In this document: piece by piece, positions 62,228 to 64,000 of the stretch
Layout: the number at the start of each line of letters is the position of its first letter
Position numbering within the stretch: the stretch's first letter is position 1
Source of the DNA: Spirochaetaceae bacterium
GTDB lineage: Bacteria > Spirochaetota > Spirochaetia > SZUA-6 > Bin103
NCBI GenBank assembly: GCA_028818385.1
Contig: JAPPNY010000122.1
Span: 1 to 64,000, forward strand
Length of the DNA: 64,000 nucleotides
Direction of reading: 5' to 3'
Made by a program: the position numbers and the translations under genes
The notes under the pieces: model-generated
What the model was told of the DNA's origin: nothing
Seen by the model: only the letters and a program-made list of their open reading frames with translations
Databases searched by the model: none

Positions 62228-63276
62228 CGCAGCCCGCCTCCGAACCGCACGGATGGGCCTTCGCCGTTGGCCGGCTCGATCGTCCCGATCCGGTAGGCGG
62301 CGTCTCCCGCCGCGGCCGCGCACGCGACCGCCTCCTGCTCCAGCGCCTCCGGCACGACGGCCACCAAGCCTACTCCCAAGTTGAACACGCGCAGCATCTC
62401 CCGGTCATCGATCCCTCCGCTCTCGCGCAGCACCGCGAAGATCGACGGTATCACGAACGCGCCCAGGTCGAGATCCGCGCAGGTCCCTGCCGGCAGGATC
62501 CGCGCCAAGTTGTCGCGCACGCCGCCGCCGGTGACGTGCGCCATGCCGTGCGCGGGCAGGTCGCGCAGCGCCAGGCACAGTCCGCGATAGGAACGGTGCG
62601 GGCGCAGCGCGGCCTGCAGGAACGGCTCGCCGTCCACGTCCCGGTCGGCCAGGTGCGCGTCCCGTTCCAGGAGCGCCCGCACCAAGGTGTAACCGTTGGT
62701 GTGAATCCCGTTGGAGGCGACCGCCAGCACCGCGTCGCCGGGTTCGATCGCGGTTCCGTCGACGATCCGCTCGCGTTCGACCACGCCCACCATGCTGGCC
62801 GACAGCACGCAGGCGCCCTCGGCCACCACGCCGGGCTGCTCGCTGGTCTCACCGCCCACCAGGCTGCAGCCCTGTTCCCGGCAGGCCGCCGCAAGCTCGA
62901 CGATGATGCCGTGAACGGTGTCCGGCTCGAGCCGGCTGCAGACGATCATGTCCAGCACCGCCAGCGGCTCGGCCCCCATCACGGCGATGTCGTTCACCAA
63001 GTGGTTGACCAGGTCGCGGGCGATGCCGTCGAAGCACCCCGCTCGCGCCGCCAGGAGCTGCTTGCTGCCGGGCTCCTCCGTCTTGAGCGCGAGCACGGGC
63101 TCGCGATAGCCCGCGAAGTCTGCCGCGAACAGCGACGCGAACGCGCCGCTGCGGGTAAGCACGCGCGCGTCGCCGGTGCTCAGGTCGGCGTCGAGCGTCG
63201 CGAATGCGTCCCGCTTGGCGTCCAGCGAGACGCCGGCGTCGGCGTAGGTCAGGCCGCGGCCGGAATCGCCGCTCAA
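62218..63276 (-). CDS. purM: Phosphoribosylformylglycinamidine cyclo-ligase
   Basis: A 352-residue AIR synthetase. YADAGVSLDAKRDA is the start, followed by LKTEEPGSKQLLA, LVNHLVNDIAVMGAEPLAVL, LVGGETSEQPGVV and AHVTGGGVRDNLARIL. It closes the imidazole ring in purine synthesis. Overlaps the NYN gene by four bases. Confidence 0.95.
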   Translation of the reverse strand: MSGDSGRGLTYADAGVSLDAKRDAFATLDADLSTGDARVLTRSGAFASLFAADFAGYREPVLALKTEEPGSKQLLAARAGCFDGIARDLVNHLVNDIAVMGAEPLAVLDMIVCSRLEPDTVHGIIVELAAACREQGCSLVGGETSEQPGVVAEGACVLSASMVGVVERERIVDGTAIEPGDAVLAVASNGIHTNGYTLVRALLERDAHLADRDVDGEPFLQAALRPHRSYRGLCLALRDLPAHGMAHVTGGGVRDNLARILPAGTCADLDLGAFVIPSIFAVLRESGGIDDREMLRVFNLGVGLVAVVPEALEQEAVACAAAAGDAAYRIGTIEPANGEGPSVRFGGGLRWP

Positions 63277-64000
63277 TCCGCGTCGGCCGCCGCCAGACGC
63301 ACCGTGACGTTGTTGTTTTCGCGATCGCGCCGCATCCGAAACGCCTCCGAATTGCTCTGGATCAGCTTGGACAGCCGCCGGTTGCCGTAGGTGCGGGGAT
63401 CGAAGTCCGGGTACAGCTTCTTGAGGTTGTTGGCGATCGTCCCCAGGTCGACCCAGTCGTCGTCGGCCTCCGCCATCTCCAGGGCATCCGTGATCACGGT
63501 GACGAGGTCGAGCGACCCGCGTTCGGCCTCGTCGGTCTCCGTGACCGGCTGCTTCCTGCCGGTGCGCCGGCGGCTGCGCTCCTCCGCCATGGCGAGGTTC
63601 TCAACGAATCGGAACTCGTTGCAGGCATTGACGAACGAGCGCGGCGTGTGGTCGCGGCCGATGCCGATGACCATGCGGCCGGACTCGCGGATGCGCAGTG
63701 CCAGGCGCGTGTAGTCGCTGTCGCTGGAGACGATCACGAAGCCATCCACGGCACCCCCGAACAGGATGTCCATGGCGTCGATGATCATCGCCGAGTCGGT
63801 GGCATTCTTGCCGACGGTGTTGCGGAACTGCTGGATCGGCTGGATGGCGTGCGTGGCAAGCTGGCGCTTCCAGCCCTCCATCTGGCGGTTGGTGAAGTCG
63901 GCGTAGATGCGCTTGATGGTCACCACGCCGTAGCGGACGCTCTCCTTGAGCACGGCGCCGATGTGCCCGGGCTGCGCGTTGTCGCCATCGATGAGCACCG
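63273..64000 (-). CDS. NYN-domain protein with C-terminal OST-HTH/LOTUS, cut by window edge
   Basis: At least 242 residues; the start lies beyond the window. LIDGDNAQPGHIGAVLKES, NATDSAMIIDAMDILFGG and VIVSSDSDYTRLALRIRESG supply the acidic NYN (LabA/DUF88) nuclease site. The C-terminal LVTVITDALEMAE, WVDLGTIANNLKKLYPDFD and RRLSKLIQSN is an OST-HTH/LOTUS RNA-binding domain. It likely acts on RNA. Its gene precedes purM in the same direction. Confidence 0.9.
   Translation of the reverse strand, partial: VLIDGDNAQPGHIGAVLKESVRYGVVTIKRIYADFTNRQMEGWKRQLATHAIQPIQQFRNTVGKNATDSAMIIDAMDILFGGAVDGFVIVSSDSDYTRLALRIRESGRMVIGIGRDHTPRSFVNACNEFRFVENLAMAEERSRRRTGRKQPVTETDEAERGSLDLVTVITDALEMAEADDDWVDLGTIANNLKKLYPDFDPRTYGNRRLSKLIQSNSEAFRMRRDRENNNVTVRLAAADAD

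Overview
The window is a GC-rich, densely packed bacterial chromosome segment. Neighbouring genes often share 4-nt ATGA/GTGA/TTGA start-stop overlaps, and several convergent gene pairs overlap at their 3' ends. Gene content is bacterial: three bacterial-type aminoacyl-tRNA synthetases (leuS, hisS, proS), hemA, purM, hisD, a riboflavin operon behind an FMN riboswitch, bshB1-like deacetylase, UreG/UreD and an allantoin-degradation cluster. I cannot fix the phylum. The mix of ankyrin repeats, four PIN-domain toxin modules and large defence genes suits an uncultured, possibly host- or community-associated lineage. I saw no rRNA, tRNA, CRISPR array or insertion sequence.

Layout. 1-672: 3' part of a frameshifted ankyrin-repeat gene. 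781-10596: a defence island with a DprA-like plus phosphoribosyltransferase pair (ShosTA-like), a type III-like restriction-modification operon (res, a PIN toxin gene, mod) and a 607-aa protein with a candidate PD-(D/E)xK motif. The C-terminus of Res carries a tail resembling the end of VapB antitoxins, directly overlapping the PIN toxin start. 10764-14588: ABC-F protein, a GNAT, hemA and a hotdog thioesterase. 14692-21422: a MoxR / DUF58 / transglutaminase / PQQ-propeller lipoprotein operon and a probable ExQ-variant nuclease-fold protein. 21359-27936: a Phd-UPF0175 fusion antitoxin with a PIN toxin, a 12-blade YWTD lipoprotein, a methyltransferase, leuS and a DUF6364-PIN pair. 27933-37000: KamA-like radical SAM enzyme, phosphoribosyltransferase, hisS, DUF1854 with an ABC exporter, small membrane proteins, PIG-L deacetylase and chromate transporter.

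37037-41598: FMN riboswitch, ribD, a riboflavin synthase-DHBP synthase fusion, ribH, an SDR with an altered catalytic lysine, and a DtxR/MntR-type regulator. 41611-47145: hisD, small conserved hypotheticals and a large HTH/Mrr-like/STAND-type NTPase whose helical C-terminal half now lies in another reading frame. 47376-53916: DUF2203, KDPG aldolase, glucuronate isomerase, two acetyltransferases, ureG and ureD. 53886-58665: cation efflux protein, MocA-type dehydrogenase, then allantoinase, allantoicase and ureidoglycolate lyase (purine-nitrogen salvage, fitting the urease accessory genes). 58634-64000: DUF402, proS, an AbrB-PIN pair, a MOSC protein, purM and a NYN/LOTUS protein cut by the window edge.

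The strongest leads are the VapB-like tail on Res next to a PIN toxin inside a restriction-modification operon, the split STAND gene with a 31-bp operator-like dyad, and several genes whose homologous N-terminus lies upstream of any ATG/GTG/TTG, with CTG at the expected start.
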